The notes below the pieces were generated by a model that saw nothing but the letters and a program-made list of their open reading frames with translations, did no database searches and was not told the origin of the DNA. Made by a program: the position numbers and the translations under genes. A stretch of DNA of 11,560 nt from Acidobacteriota bacterium (lineage in GTDB: Bacteria; Acidobacteriota; Thermoanaerobaculia; Thermoanaerobaculales; Sulfomarinibacteraceae), in the NCBI GenBank assembly GCA_030637805.1, contig DAOWFV010000048.1, positions 1-11,560 of the forward strand. The letters run 5' to 3'. Shown here piece by piece: positions 5,911 through 11,560 of the stretch (positions within the stretch are counted from its first letter, which is position 1; every line of letters starts with the position of its first letter).

Positions 5911-8900
5911 ATGAGGCGACTGGTAGAGATCTCCCTCGCCCACCGCCTGGTGGTGATCCTGATCACGATCCTCATGGTCGGTGCGGGCTGGATCGCCTTC
6001 CGCCGGCTGCCGATCGACGCTTTCCCGGACGTCACCAACATCCAGGTCACGGTGATTTCCCAGGCGTCCACCTTGTCGCCGCTGGAGGTGGAGCAGCTCG
6101 TGACCTATCCCATCGAGCAGGCGTGCGCCGGCTTGCCCTTCTCGACAGAGGTGCGTTCGCTGTCCAAGTTCGGGCTCTCGATGGTGACGGTCGTCTTCGA
6201 GGACGGAACGGACATCTATTTCGCCCGGCAGTTGGTGATGGAGCGCATCATCACGGTCCAGGGTGAGCTGCCCGATGGGGCGACCAGCACGCTGGGGCCG
6301 ATCTCCACCGGCCTCGGAGAGGTCTACCAGTACACCCTGGAAAGTCCGGAGCGAGATCTCATGGAGCTTCGTTCGCTGCAGGACTGGGTACTGCGCCCCA
6401 TCCTGCGGACGGTGCCGGGGGTTGCCGGCGTCGACTCCTTTGGTGGCTATGTGCGCCAGTACCACGTGGTGGCGGACCCGGTCGCGCTGCGGCGTTACGG
6501 TCTCGCTCTGGAGGAGCTTGCCGCGGCGGTCGCCGCCAACAACGGGGTTGCGGGGGGTGCCTTCGTCGAGCGTGGCGGCGAGCAGTTCGTGGTTCGCGGA
6601 GACGGCTGGGTGCGCAACCAGGAGGACCTCGAGAACACCGTCGTCGCGTACCGCAACAAGGTGCCGGTTCTCCTCCGACAGGTCGCAGAGGTGGAGCTGG
6701 CACCCGAGATCCGCCAGGGCGCCATCAGCCGGGACGCGCGCGGTGAGACGGTGGCGGGGATCGTGCTCATGCTGCGGGGCGGGTCCGGTCGGGACGTGGT
6801 CGCCGGAGTCAAGGAGAAGCTCGAGCTGGCGCGTCAGTCGCTGCCGGAGGACGTGGAGATCGTGCCGTTTTATGACCGCAACGAGCTTGTCGTGACCGCG
6901 CTCGGCACGGTGCGCGGCGCTCTCCTGCAGGGCGCGGTGCTGGTGATTCTCGTCCTCCTCTTTTTCATGGGCCATGTCCGCTCGGCGGTTCTGGTGGCGG
7001 TGCAGCTTCCGCTCGCCGCTCTCGCGACCTTCCTGGTGATGCATGTCTTGGGGATGTCGCTCAACCTGATGACCCTCTCGGGTATGGCGATCGCCATCGG
7101 CATGCTTGGCGACGGTGCCATCGTGCTGGTGGAGAACGCCGTCCGGCTCCTCGGGCGGGAGGATAGTTCCCAGCGGGATCGGCGGGACCTCATGCGCCAG
7201 GCGGCGTTCGAGGTGCTGCGCCCGGTGAGTTTCGGTGTGGCGGTGATCATCGTCGTCTTCCTGCCCATCGCGTCGCTGCAGGGAATGGCGGGGAAGATGT
7301 TCGCTCCCCTGGCCTACACGATCGGCATCGCCCTCGGCTGTGCCCTGATCCTGACGATGACTCTGATCCCGACCCTCGGGTCGCTCTTCCTGCGGGTAGC
7401 GCCGGTCTTCGGTGGTGGCCGTATCCCGCACCCGGCCGATATCGTGCGTCGGATGTACCGTCCGCATCTGAGCTGGGCTTTGAATCACTTCTGGGTCGTG
7501 GTTGGGGCGGCCCTGGTACTGCTGGTGGCGGCCGCGGCGTTGGTGCCCACCCTGGGCACCGAGTTCCTGCCGTCAATGGACGAGGGTTCGATCGTGGTGC
7601 AACCCTTCCAGATCCCGTCGGTTTCTCTCGAGCAGGCCCTGAAGACCGTTCGCCTGATCGAGGGCGCCATCATGGAGCTTCCGGAGGTCCGCCACGTGGT
7701 CAGTCGCACCGGGCGTTCCGACATCTCGTCCGACCCGATGGGAGTGGGGGAGAGCGATACCTACGTGGTGTTGGCGCCGCGCTCCGAGTGGACCACTGCA
7801 AAGAGCAAGGAGGGGCTGGTTGAAGCCATCCGCGAGAAGCTGTCGACTATCCCCGGTGTGGACTTCGGCTACACCCAACCGATTCAGATGCGGGTCGACG
7901 AGCTGCTCTCGGGCGTCAAGTCGCAGATCGCGGTCAAGATTTTTGGGGACGACCTGGGGAAGCTGGCGGCGCTTGGCGAGCAGGCGGCGAAAATCTTGGA
8001 AGAGGTCTCGGGAGCCGCCGACGTCAAGGTGGAGGCGGTCGAAGGTCTGGGTTACCTGCAGATCGTGATGGACCGGCGGCGCCTCGCCAGGATGGGTATC
8101 AGCGTCGCCCAGGTGCGGTCCCTGATCGAAACCGCGATCGGCGGTCGGGTGGTGACCACCGTGCCCGAGGGGGATCGGCGTACGGATGTGGTGGTTCGGC
8201 TGCCCCGGGAGTTCACCGCGAACGTCGACAATCTCCGGGAGCTGCCCCTGAGCAGCCCCACCGGCGAGCGGGTCCTGTTGCGCGAGGTGACGACCATCCA
8301 GATCGACGAGGGACCGGCCCAGATCTCGCGCGAGAACGGCAAGCGAAGGGTGGTGGTGGAGCTCAACGTCATCGGCCGTGACATCGGCAGCTTCGTGGAA
8401 GAAGCACGCCGTCGACTGGCCGAGGAGGTGGAGCTACCGACCGGCTATTTCGTCACCTGGGGCGGGCAGTTCGAGCAGCAGCAGCGGGCGATGGCCCGCC
8501 TGCGTCTCATGGTCCCGATCGTGCTGGTCCTGATTTTCATCCTGCTCTACCTCAACTTCCACGCCACGCGCCCGGTCTTCCTGATCCTGGTGAATATCCC
8601 CCTCGCGCTGGTCGGTGGGATCTTCGGCCTCAAGCTCTTCGGTCTCTATCTCTCGGTGTCGGCATCGGTCGGGTTCATCGCTCTCTTCGGCATCGCCGTC
8701 CTCAACGGGCTGGTGATGGTGGAGTTCTTCCGCAACCTGGAGGCCGACGGTGTGCCCCGGCGTGAGGCCGTGCTTCAGGGCGCCGAGCTGCGCCTTCGCC
8801 CGGTGCTGATGACCGCCGCCACGACCGCTCTCGGTCTCTTGCCCATGGTCTGGGCCAGCGGTGTCGGCTCGGAGGTACAACGGCCGCTGGCTGTGGTCGT

Positions 8901-9000
8901 GGTCTTCGGCGTCGTCACCTCGACCCTGCTCACCCTGATGGTGCTGCCGGCGCTCTACCTACGATTCGGTGGAGCCGTGCCGGTGGCGACCGGCGAGTGA
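5911..9000 (+). CDS. heavy-metal efflux RND pump, CusA/CzcA family
   Basis: This is the inner membrane proton/metal antiporter of the tripartite system, 1029 residues, a normal length for the family. The ATG at 5911 follows the adaptor stop by one base, with AGGGGAG at 5897-5903; a GTG at 5890 inside the adaptor is less likely. Family hallmarks: TM1 then RRLPIDAFPDVTNIQV (near 30-47), GTDIYFARQLVMERI, and TM4 with AIGMLGDGAIVLVEN, placing D401 and E408 where CusA has D405 and E412 for proton relay. The first Asp of the CzcA DFG motif is Ala395 here, as in CusA, yet DGA follows as in CzcA. By eye the CusA copper methionines M573, M623 and M672 align with Q564, E614 and E664. The stretch MRVDELLSGVKSQIAVKIFG is CzcA-like. 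A divalent cation (Zn, Co, Cd, Ni) is therefore favoured; the exact metal is undetermined, so no symbol is given. Confidence 0.93.
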   Translation: MRRLVEISLAHRLVVILITILMVGAGWIAFRRLPIDAFPDVTNIQVTVISQASTLSPLEVEQLVTYPIEQACAGLPFSTEVRSLSKFGLSMVTVVFEDGTDIYFARQLVMERIITVQGELPDGATSTLGPISTGLGEVYQYTLESPERDLMELRSLQDWVLRPILRTVPGVAGVDSFGGYVRQYHVVADPVALRRYGLALEELAAAVAANNGVAGGAFVERGGEQFVVRGDGWVRNQEDLENTVVAYRNKVPVLLRQVAEVELAPEIRQGAISRDARGETVAGIVLMLRGGSGRDVVAGVKEKLELARQSLPEDVEIVPFYDRNELVVTALGTVRGALLQGAVLVILVLLFFMGHVRSAVLVAVQLPLAALATFLVMHVLGMSLNLMTLSGMAIAIGMLGDGAIVLVENAVRLLGREDSSQRDRRDLMRQAAFEVLRPVSFGVAVIIVVFLPIASLQGMAGKMFAPLAYTIGIALGCALILTMTLIPTLGSLFLRVAPVFGGGRIPHPADIVRRMYRPHLSWALNHFWVVVGAALVLLVAAAALVPTLGTEFLPSMDEGSIVVQPFQIPSVSLEQALKTVRLIEGAIMELPEVRHVVSRTGRSDISSDPMGVGESDTYVVLAPRSEWTTAKSKEGLVEAIREKLSTIPGVDFGYTQPIQMRVDELLSGVKSQIAVKIFGDDLGKLAALGEQAAKILEEVSGAADVKVEAVEGLGYLQIVMDRRRLARMGISVAQVRSLIETAIGGRVVTTVPEGDRRTDVVVRLPREFTANVDNLRELPLSSPTGERVLLREVTTIQIDEGPAQISRENGKRRVVVELNVIGRDIGSFVEEARRRLAEEVELPTGYFVTWGGQFEQQQRAMARLRLMVPIVLVLIFILLYLNFHATRPVFLILVNIPLALVGGIFGLKLFGLYLSVSASVGFIALFGIAVLNGLVMVEFFRNLEADGVPRREAVLQGAELRLRPVLMTAATTALGLLPMVWASGVGSEVQRPLAVVVVFGVVTSTLLTLMVLPALYLRFGGAVPVATGE

Positions 9001-9016
9001 GGAGGGAGCAAAGCAA

Positions 9017-9039
9017 GGCCGGCTGCTGGGCAGCCGGCC
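9017..9039 (-). terminator. hairpin terminator between the pump and DUF2202 genes
   Basis: A perfect 10-bp stem (GGCCGGCTGC at 9017-9026 with 9030-9039) closes a 3-nt loop. On the minus strand it is followed by TTGCTTTGCT, a modest U-tract, 35 nt past the DUF2202 stop. On the plus strand it lies 17 nt after the pump stop but is followed by GGGTTCG. It probably ends the minus transcript and may weakly end the pump operon. Confidence 0.65.
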
Positions 9040-9056
9040 GGGTTCGATCGTGATCC

Positions 9057-9080
9057 TCAGGCTAAAAGCCTGATCAGGCT
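9057..9080. repeat. overlapping small hairpin and 14-bp palindrome at the DUF2202 stop
   Basis: TCAGGCT (9057-9063), AGCCTGA (9067-9073) and TCAGGCT (9074-9080) lie in a row. The first two pair as a 7-bp stem with an AAA loop; the last two form the perfect palindrome AGCCTGATCAGGCT, which spans the DUF2202 stop codon (9074-9076). The alternative pairings look like an extra 3'-end structure. No function is shown. Confidence 0.5.
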
Positions 9081-9943
9081 CCGCCGCCTTGCGGGCCGTC
9101 GCCGGTGCAGATGCCGGTTCCACCGCCGGCGCCCGAGCCTCCGCGGTAGCCCTGGCCCCCTCCACGGTTGCCCTGGCCCTGGCCGCCGCGGCCCTGGCCG
9201 CCGCGGCCGCCGGCGCCACAGGCTTCGTGGGCTTCGCCGTCGGCGCCGTAGACAACCCTGCGCTCCATCTCGGTGGCGAGGATGGCATCAAAGGTCTCCT
9301 GGTCGAGAAACTGCGGCTCGTAGGTCCCGTCCTGGGCGGTGAGGGCCCGCATGAAGGCCCGCAGGTGGTTGCGCGAGCCCTTGGAAAGGTTGTTGCCGAC
9401 CAGCTTGACGTGGTCGTTAGCCGCTACCGCAAGCATCTTCTCGAGATCCATGAGGTCGAGGTCCTCGATGGTGGCGCCGACTACCAGGGCACCCAGCAGA
9501 GAGCCGTTGCCCTGCTCGGTCAGATCGGTGAAAAGCTGGGCGAGGGCGGGGTTGGTGAAGGCGCCCACCGTGTCATCGACAACCGGGTCGGTGATCCCGT
9601 AGAGGTCGATCACCCTCTTCAGGCTGTCCATGTGACGCTGCTCGGCGCCGGCGATGTTGCCGAAGATCGGCAGCTGCCATTTATCGGCGAGGGTCAGATA
9701 GACGTCCCGGGCGAGCTTCTCTTCCTCGCGCATGTAGACCATATGGGTCTCCTCCTCGGCGGTCAGGTAGGTGACCTCGATCTGGTCGAAGAGCGTGCCG
9801 ACGCCTCCGGTGCAGGTGCCACCGCCCGCTCGGACCTGACCGGACGCCCGCCGTTGCTGGGCAACGCCCGGCGACGCAAGCGCGAGGGAAAGGATAACAG
9901 CGGCGGTGACCGCGAGTAGGTTGAAAGAATTCCGTGACTTCAT
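9074..9943 (-). CDS. secreted DUF2202 ferritin-like protein with Gly-rich tail
   Basis: This is a 289-residue protein. The ATG at 9943 is chosen because a consensus GGAGG (9949-9953) lies 5 nt upstream and a signal peptide follows (MKSRNSFNLLAVTAAVILSLALASPGVAQ, cleavage near residue 28). A reading from 10120 would cross the sigma-54 promoter. The DUF2202 domain spans about 55-235: MREEEKLARDVYLTLADKW (71-89), AEQRHMDSLKRVIDLYG (100-116), IEDLDLMDLEKML (159-171), GSRNHLRAF (189-197). This is a four-helix ferritin-like fold; E74 or E75, E101, H104, E160 and H193 are the likely di-metal ligands (inferred, not aligned). No activity is established for the family as far as I know. On either side are Gly-rich segments with Cys: GGGTCTGG (41-48) and, after a QGRGG-type repeat (243-270), GTGICTGDG (276-283). 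It may handle iron or oxidants in the envelope. It is convergent with the metal pump and has its own sigma-54 promoter. Confidence 0.9.
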   Translation of the reverse strand: MKSRNSFNLLAVTAAVILSLALASPGVAQQRRASGQVRAGGGTCTGGVGTLFDQIEVTYLTAEEETHMVYMREEEKLARDVYLTLADKWQLPIFGNIAGAEQRHMDSLKRVIDLYGITDPVVDDTVGAFTNPALAQLFTDLTEQGNGSLLGALVVGATIEDLDLMDLEKMLAVAANDHVKLVGNNLSKGSRNHLRAFMRALTAQDGTYEPQFLDQETFDAILATEMERRVVYGADGEAHEACGAGGRGGQGRGGQGQGNRGGGQGYRGGSGAGGGTGICTGDGPQGGGA

Positions 9944-9962
9944 GAGAGCCTCCTTTGTTCTG

Positions 9963-9978
9963 GGCGGGTGATCCCGCC
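9963..9978 (-). ncRNA. 5'-leader hairpin of the DUF2202 mRNA
   Basis: GGCGGG (9963-9968) and CCCGCC (9973-9978) form a perfect 6-bp stem with a 4-nt loop. If the sigma-54 promoter starts transcription near 9983, this hairpin sits within about 5 nt of the mRNA 5' end, about 10 nt ahead of the GGAGG. The position suits an RNA-stabilising 5' cap hairpin; no ligand-sensing fold is seen. Confidence 0.45.
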
Positions 9979-9993
9979 TCACTCGCCGGTATC

Positions 9994-10008
9994 GCAAGGC
10001 CCGTGCCA
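9994..10008 (-). promoter_or_regulatory. sigma-54 (-24/-12) promoter of the DUF2202 gene
   Basis: Read on the minus strand the site is TGGCACGGGCCTTGC, an exact match to the RpoN consensus TGGCACG-N4-TTGC with GG (10007-10006) and GC (9995-9994) 10 nt apart. The predicted start is near 9983, giving a leader of about 40 nt with a hairpin and a strong GGAGG. Confidence 0.92.
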
Positions 10009-10083
10009 GGTTTTTGGAATATCTCCAAACATTGGGAATAAAAAGTGTTACGTGATACAGGCAAGTCTGAGGCGGCGGGCCAC

Positions 10084-10119
10084 TGCAGATGAGCGCTGCA
10101 GGATTTGCAGGCGACTGCA
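10084..10119. promoter_or_regulatory. TGCA-motif cluster, candidate upstream activator site (copy B)
   Basis: Four TGCA cores lie at 10084, 10097, 10106 and 10116. The block GCTGCAGGATTTGCAGGCG (10095-10113) matches 16/19 bases with 3332-3350, in the same orientation relative to its sigma-54 promoter. The cluster lies about 77-112 nt upstream of the -24 GG, a typical distance for a bacterial enhancer-binding protein. Confidence 0.6.
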
Positions 10120-10131
10120 AAGGACGCAGGA

Positions 10132-10173
10132 GGAATTAGGAATTCGGAATTAGGAATTCGGAATTCGGAATTA
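10132..10173. repeat. GGAATT(C/A) heptamer tandem array, six units
   Basis: Six exact 7-bp units run without a break; the seventh base alternates A, C, A, C, C, A. Being 7 nt long, the unit shifts frame and is not coding. I recall the same heptamer in intergenic DNA of many environmental genomes; its function is unknown. It starts 13 nt beyond the last TGCA core of the activator cluster. Confidence 0.9.
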
Positions 10174-10237
10174 TCGGCGCGGGGAGGCGAGGGAGGATAT
10201 TGGGACGTGTTTCCCGCGATTGGGCGCGACCGCAGAG

Positions 10238-10255
10238 CTGTCATCCTGAGCGGAG
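10238..10255 (+). repeat. solo half-copy of the TCATCCTGAGCGGAG element
   Basis: CTGTCATCCTGAGCGGAG (10238-10255) is an exact copy of the first 18 bases of the left arm at 10285-10302, offset by 47 nt. After it the sequences diverge, so it appears to be a truncated or decayed copy. Confidence 0.8.
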
Positions 10256-10284
10256 GCGTCACGCAAAGGCGCGGACCCGAATAC

Positions 10285-10422
10285 CTGTCATCCTGAGCGG
10301 AGCGCCCCGGGCGCGGAGTCGAAGGATCCCCTGAATCTACGGAGAGTGCTGCAATGAAGCCTATCTCTTACTTCAGGGGATCTTTCGACTCGCTCGCTGC
10401 GCTCGCTCGCTCAAGATGACAG
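10285..10422. repeat. large imperfect inverted repeat (51-nt arms) of the TCATCCTGAGCGGAG family
   Basis: The left arm (10285-10335) and the reverse complement of the right arm (10372-10422) align over 51 nt without gaps. Both ends match well (CTGTCATC, TGAGCG, GAGTCGAA, GATCCCCTGAA), and the divergence is mainly in the middle. The 36-nt loop (10336-10371) has no gene. The right arm holds a run of GCTCGCT-like units. I recall this dispersed intergenic element from many bacterial phyla; it resembles REP/BIME-type elements, but no mobilising enzyme is seen here. As RNA it would fold into a long hairpin. Confidence 0.85.
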
Positions 10423-10434
10423 CTTGCGCTGTCA
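10417..10434. repeat. small perfect hairpin at the edge of the inverted repeat
   Basis: TGACAGC (10417-10423) and GCTGTCA (10428-10434) pair around a TTGC loop. It overlaps the last bases of the right arm, so the element's outer edge can form either the long hairpin or this local one. Confidence 0.6.
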
Positions 10435-10878
10435 CTTCAGGGCTCTCTCGGGGAGCGCGACGACAGAAAGTCGCGTCGAAGTCAGTAGCGCCCCACCGGA
10501 ACCCCAATAACACGCAGATCGGAGGTGCCTGGCATCCTCTCGGGGCGCGCGATGAGAGAAGGTCGCCTGGCGCTGATTTGTCAGCCGGCGACTGTTCGAA
10601 ATGTGTTATCCTCCAATCGTCTCAGCGCATTGCCGCCGCCTCGGGCCGTTGCTGCCGATGGCCAGCCCACCCGCATCTTCGGGGTCCCGACTCCCGGGTG
10701 TGGCTTGAGCAAGCCGGCGGGTAATTGGTGCCGACAGCACGCTAGGCGGTGTGTCAGAAAGCCGCTGGTCCAGGCCCGGGTGGGTTTGTCTGCCGCTTCA
10801 GGGGGGGCACGCCGGCGCAGCCTGACTCCCTCGGCACAGAGCATCGCTTAGGCGGTCGCCCAGATTGAGAGAGCTACC
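10435..10878. other. gene-free stretch before the LicD gene, with a diverged 30-bp direct repeat
   Basis: I see no convincing gene in these 444 nt; the open frames that cross it have no ribosome binding site or recognisable protein. Positions 10445-10474 and 10537-10566 match at 26 of 30 bases (both start CTCTCGGGG), 92 nt apart, and look like an old duplication. The first copy can form a 6-bp CGCGAC stem (10456-10461 with 10470-10475). TGTTATCCT (10604-10612) has the form of an extended -10 box without a -35. It may be the upstream edge of the LicD operon or decayed insertion debris. Confidence 0.5.
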
Positions 10879-11559
10879 GTGGAAAGCAAACTTGACATGT
10901 TCAAGCTGGTGGGGTTCTTCGAAGAGAGGGAGGTGATTATTCGCCACCTCCATGATTTCTTCGCGGTGACAAATGAGGGCGAGATTCAAGCCTGCATCAT
11001 GTTCGGCACGCTGCTGGGAAAATTGCGGCACGACGATTTCATCCCGTGGGACGACGACGTGGACATCGTTGTCTTCGATTTCGATGCATTCCTGCAACGC
11101 TGCGTTCCGGAGCTCGAACAGAAGGGATACATCGTCGAGCCCGACATCAGGGACGGCAAGAGAATGGGATGCAGGATATTTCATGAGAACAACAGGAAGA
11201 TCCCAAGTAGACCCGCCCTGCGTTTCCCCTGGATCGGGATCTGGGAGCATGAAGTGGACGACGAAGGGTTGATCGTCCTCCCCCCGGAGGAGATACGATA
11301 CGAGCCGGCGGATTTCTTGCCGCTCGGGCGGGCGAATTTCTTGGGAACGTCGGTTGGAATTCCGCAGAACCCGGTGAACATCCTCAACACCTATTTCGGC
11401 TCGGACGACTGGATGGACTGCTGTGTGCTGCCACAGCAAGATCATCGAAACGGCGGTGTGTTGACCAACTTTCCCCAGGACAAATTCCGCGTCCAGGACG
11501 TGTTGGCACACCTGTCCCGTAGCGGGGAACGAGACCTTAAGGTGACACGACGCCGATGA
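10879..11559 (+). CDS. LicD/fukutin-family phosphotransferase (nucleotidyltransferase fold)
   Basis: This is a 226-residue cytoplasmic protein without a signal peptide. The GTG at 10879 is preceded only by a weak purine run (GAGAGAG near 10866-10872). An ATG at 10897 (residue 7), with GGAAAG upstream, is a possible alternative. The family signature is clear: MFGTLLGKLRHDDFIPWDDD (41-60) followed by VD, giving the metal-binding Asp58-60 and Asp62. Near the C-terminus, PLGRANFLGTSVGIPQNPV (148-166) and YFGSDDWM (172-179) match the typical LicD end. LicD proteins transfer phosphocholine or related groups to surface glycans, and the fukutin relatives add polyol phosphates; the substrate here is unknown. 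The stop TGA (11557-11559) overlaps an ATG at 11556, so another gene very probably follows in the same operon, perhaps a surface polysaccharide locus. Confidence 0.87.
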   Translation: MESKLDMFKLVGFFEEREVIIRHLHDFFAVTNEGEIQACIMFGTLLGKLRHDDFIPWDDDVDIVVFDFDAFLQRCVPELEQKGYIVEPDIRDGKRMGCRIFHENNRKIPSRPALRFPWIGIWEHEVDDEGLIVLPPEEIRYEPADFLPLGRANFLGTSVGIPQNPVNILNTYFGSDDWMDCCVLPQQDHRNGGVLTNFPQDKFRVQDVLAHLSRSGERDLKVTRRR

Positions 11560-11560
11560 A

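Noticed and set aside
5869..7488. Antisense open frame of 539 codons inside the RND pump gene
   Set aside because: It lies opposite an unmistakable CusA/CzcA-family protein, has a His/Arg/Asp-rich composition typical of antisense frames in GC-rich genes, and has no ribosome binding site.
9944..10120. N-terminal extension of the DUF2202 protein to 10120
   Set aside because: It would run through the consensus sigma-54 promoter and the activator cluster and bury the signal peptide; GGAGG marks the ATG at 9943.
10285..10422. Insertion sequence or MITE with a transposase
   Set aside because: The inverted arms are clear, but no transposase frame lies nearby and no target-site duplication could be picked out by eye, so it is called a repeat only.
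10132..10435. CRISPR array
   Set aside because: The repeats are either a spacerless 7-bp tandem array or an inverted repeat; there are no regular 25-40 bp direct repeats with unique spacers, and no cas genes.
10802..10825. Possible sigma-54 site GGGCACGCCGGCGC before the LicD gene
   Set aside because: Using the natural GGCACG the GG-to-GC spacing is 9 rather than 10, the TTGC box is absent, and the stretch is so GC-rich that GG and GC pairs are expected by chance.
10416..10851. Plus-strand frames of about 100 codons (10416-10724, 10525-10851) and the minus frame 10581-10844
   Set aside because: They overlap one another in different frames, start within repeats or without a ribosome binding site, and have Arg/Pro/Ser-rich chance-like composition.

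Overview
The window is high-GC bacterial DNA with dense coding, GC-rich third codon positions and strong Shine-Dalgarno sites. It comes from a diderm, because it encodes a complete tripartite efflux system with a TolC-type outer membrane protein. Two kinds of intergenic repeat (a GGAATT(C/A) heptamer array and a TCATCCTGAGCGGAG element) are ones I associate from memory with Acidobacteriota and other environmental genomes. Acidobacteriota is therefore a low-confidence guess at the phylum.

Layout. (1) Positions 2-2313, + strand: the 3' part of an MMPL-type RND exporter gene, translationally coupled (ATGA overlap) to a secreted TPR protein. (2) Positions 2366-3055, - strand: a secreted Gly/Ser/Lys-rich low-complexity protein with a duplicated DGTG-containing module and a polyglycine tail. 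(3) Positions 3056-3498: a divergent regulatory region. (4) Positions 3499-9000, + strand: a tightly packed operon for an outer membrane factor, a periplasmic adaptor and a heavy-metal-efflux (CusA/CzcA family) RND pump. (5) Positions 9074-9943, - strand: a secreted ferritin-like DUF2202 protein, convergent with the pump. (6) Positions 9944-10878: a gene-free stretch with the second regulatory region and several repeats. (7) Positions 10879-11559, + strand: a LicD/fukutin-family transferase, probably the first gene of a further operon.

The most interesting signal is regulatory. Both minus-strand secreted-protein genes have a -24/-12 (sigma-54) promoter with exact GG-N10-GC spacing just upstream of their ribosome binding sites. 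Both also have, further upstream, a cluster of four TGCA-centred motifs that share a 19-bp block (16/19 identical). This looks like a common enhancer site for one sigma-54 activator. The two proteins also share a rare G-x-C-T-G cysteine motif in otherwise Gly-rich sequence. They flank the metal pump operon on either side, which itself shows no sigma-54 promoter. I infer a co-regulated envelope or metal-stress module: a pump plus two secreted, glycine-rich partner proteins, in outline like the sigma-54-dependent ZraP/ZraSR zinc response. No activator gene lies in the window.

The pump has an aspartate/glutamate proton-relay motif in TM4 but appears to lack the three substrate methionines of CusA, so Cu(I)/Ag(I) export is less likely than divalent cation export. 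The metal itself cannot be read from the sequence.
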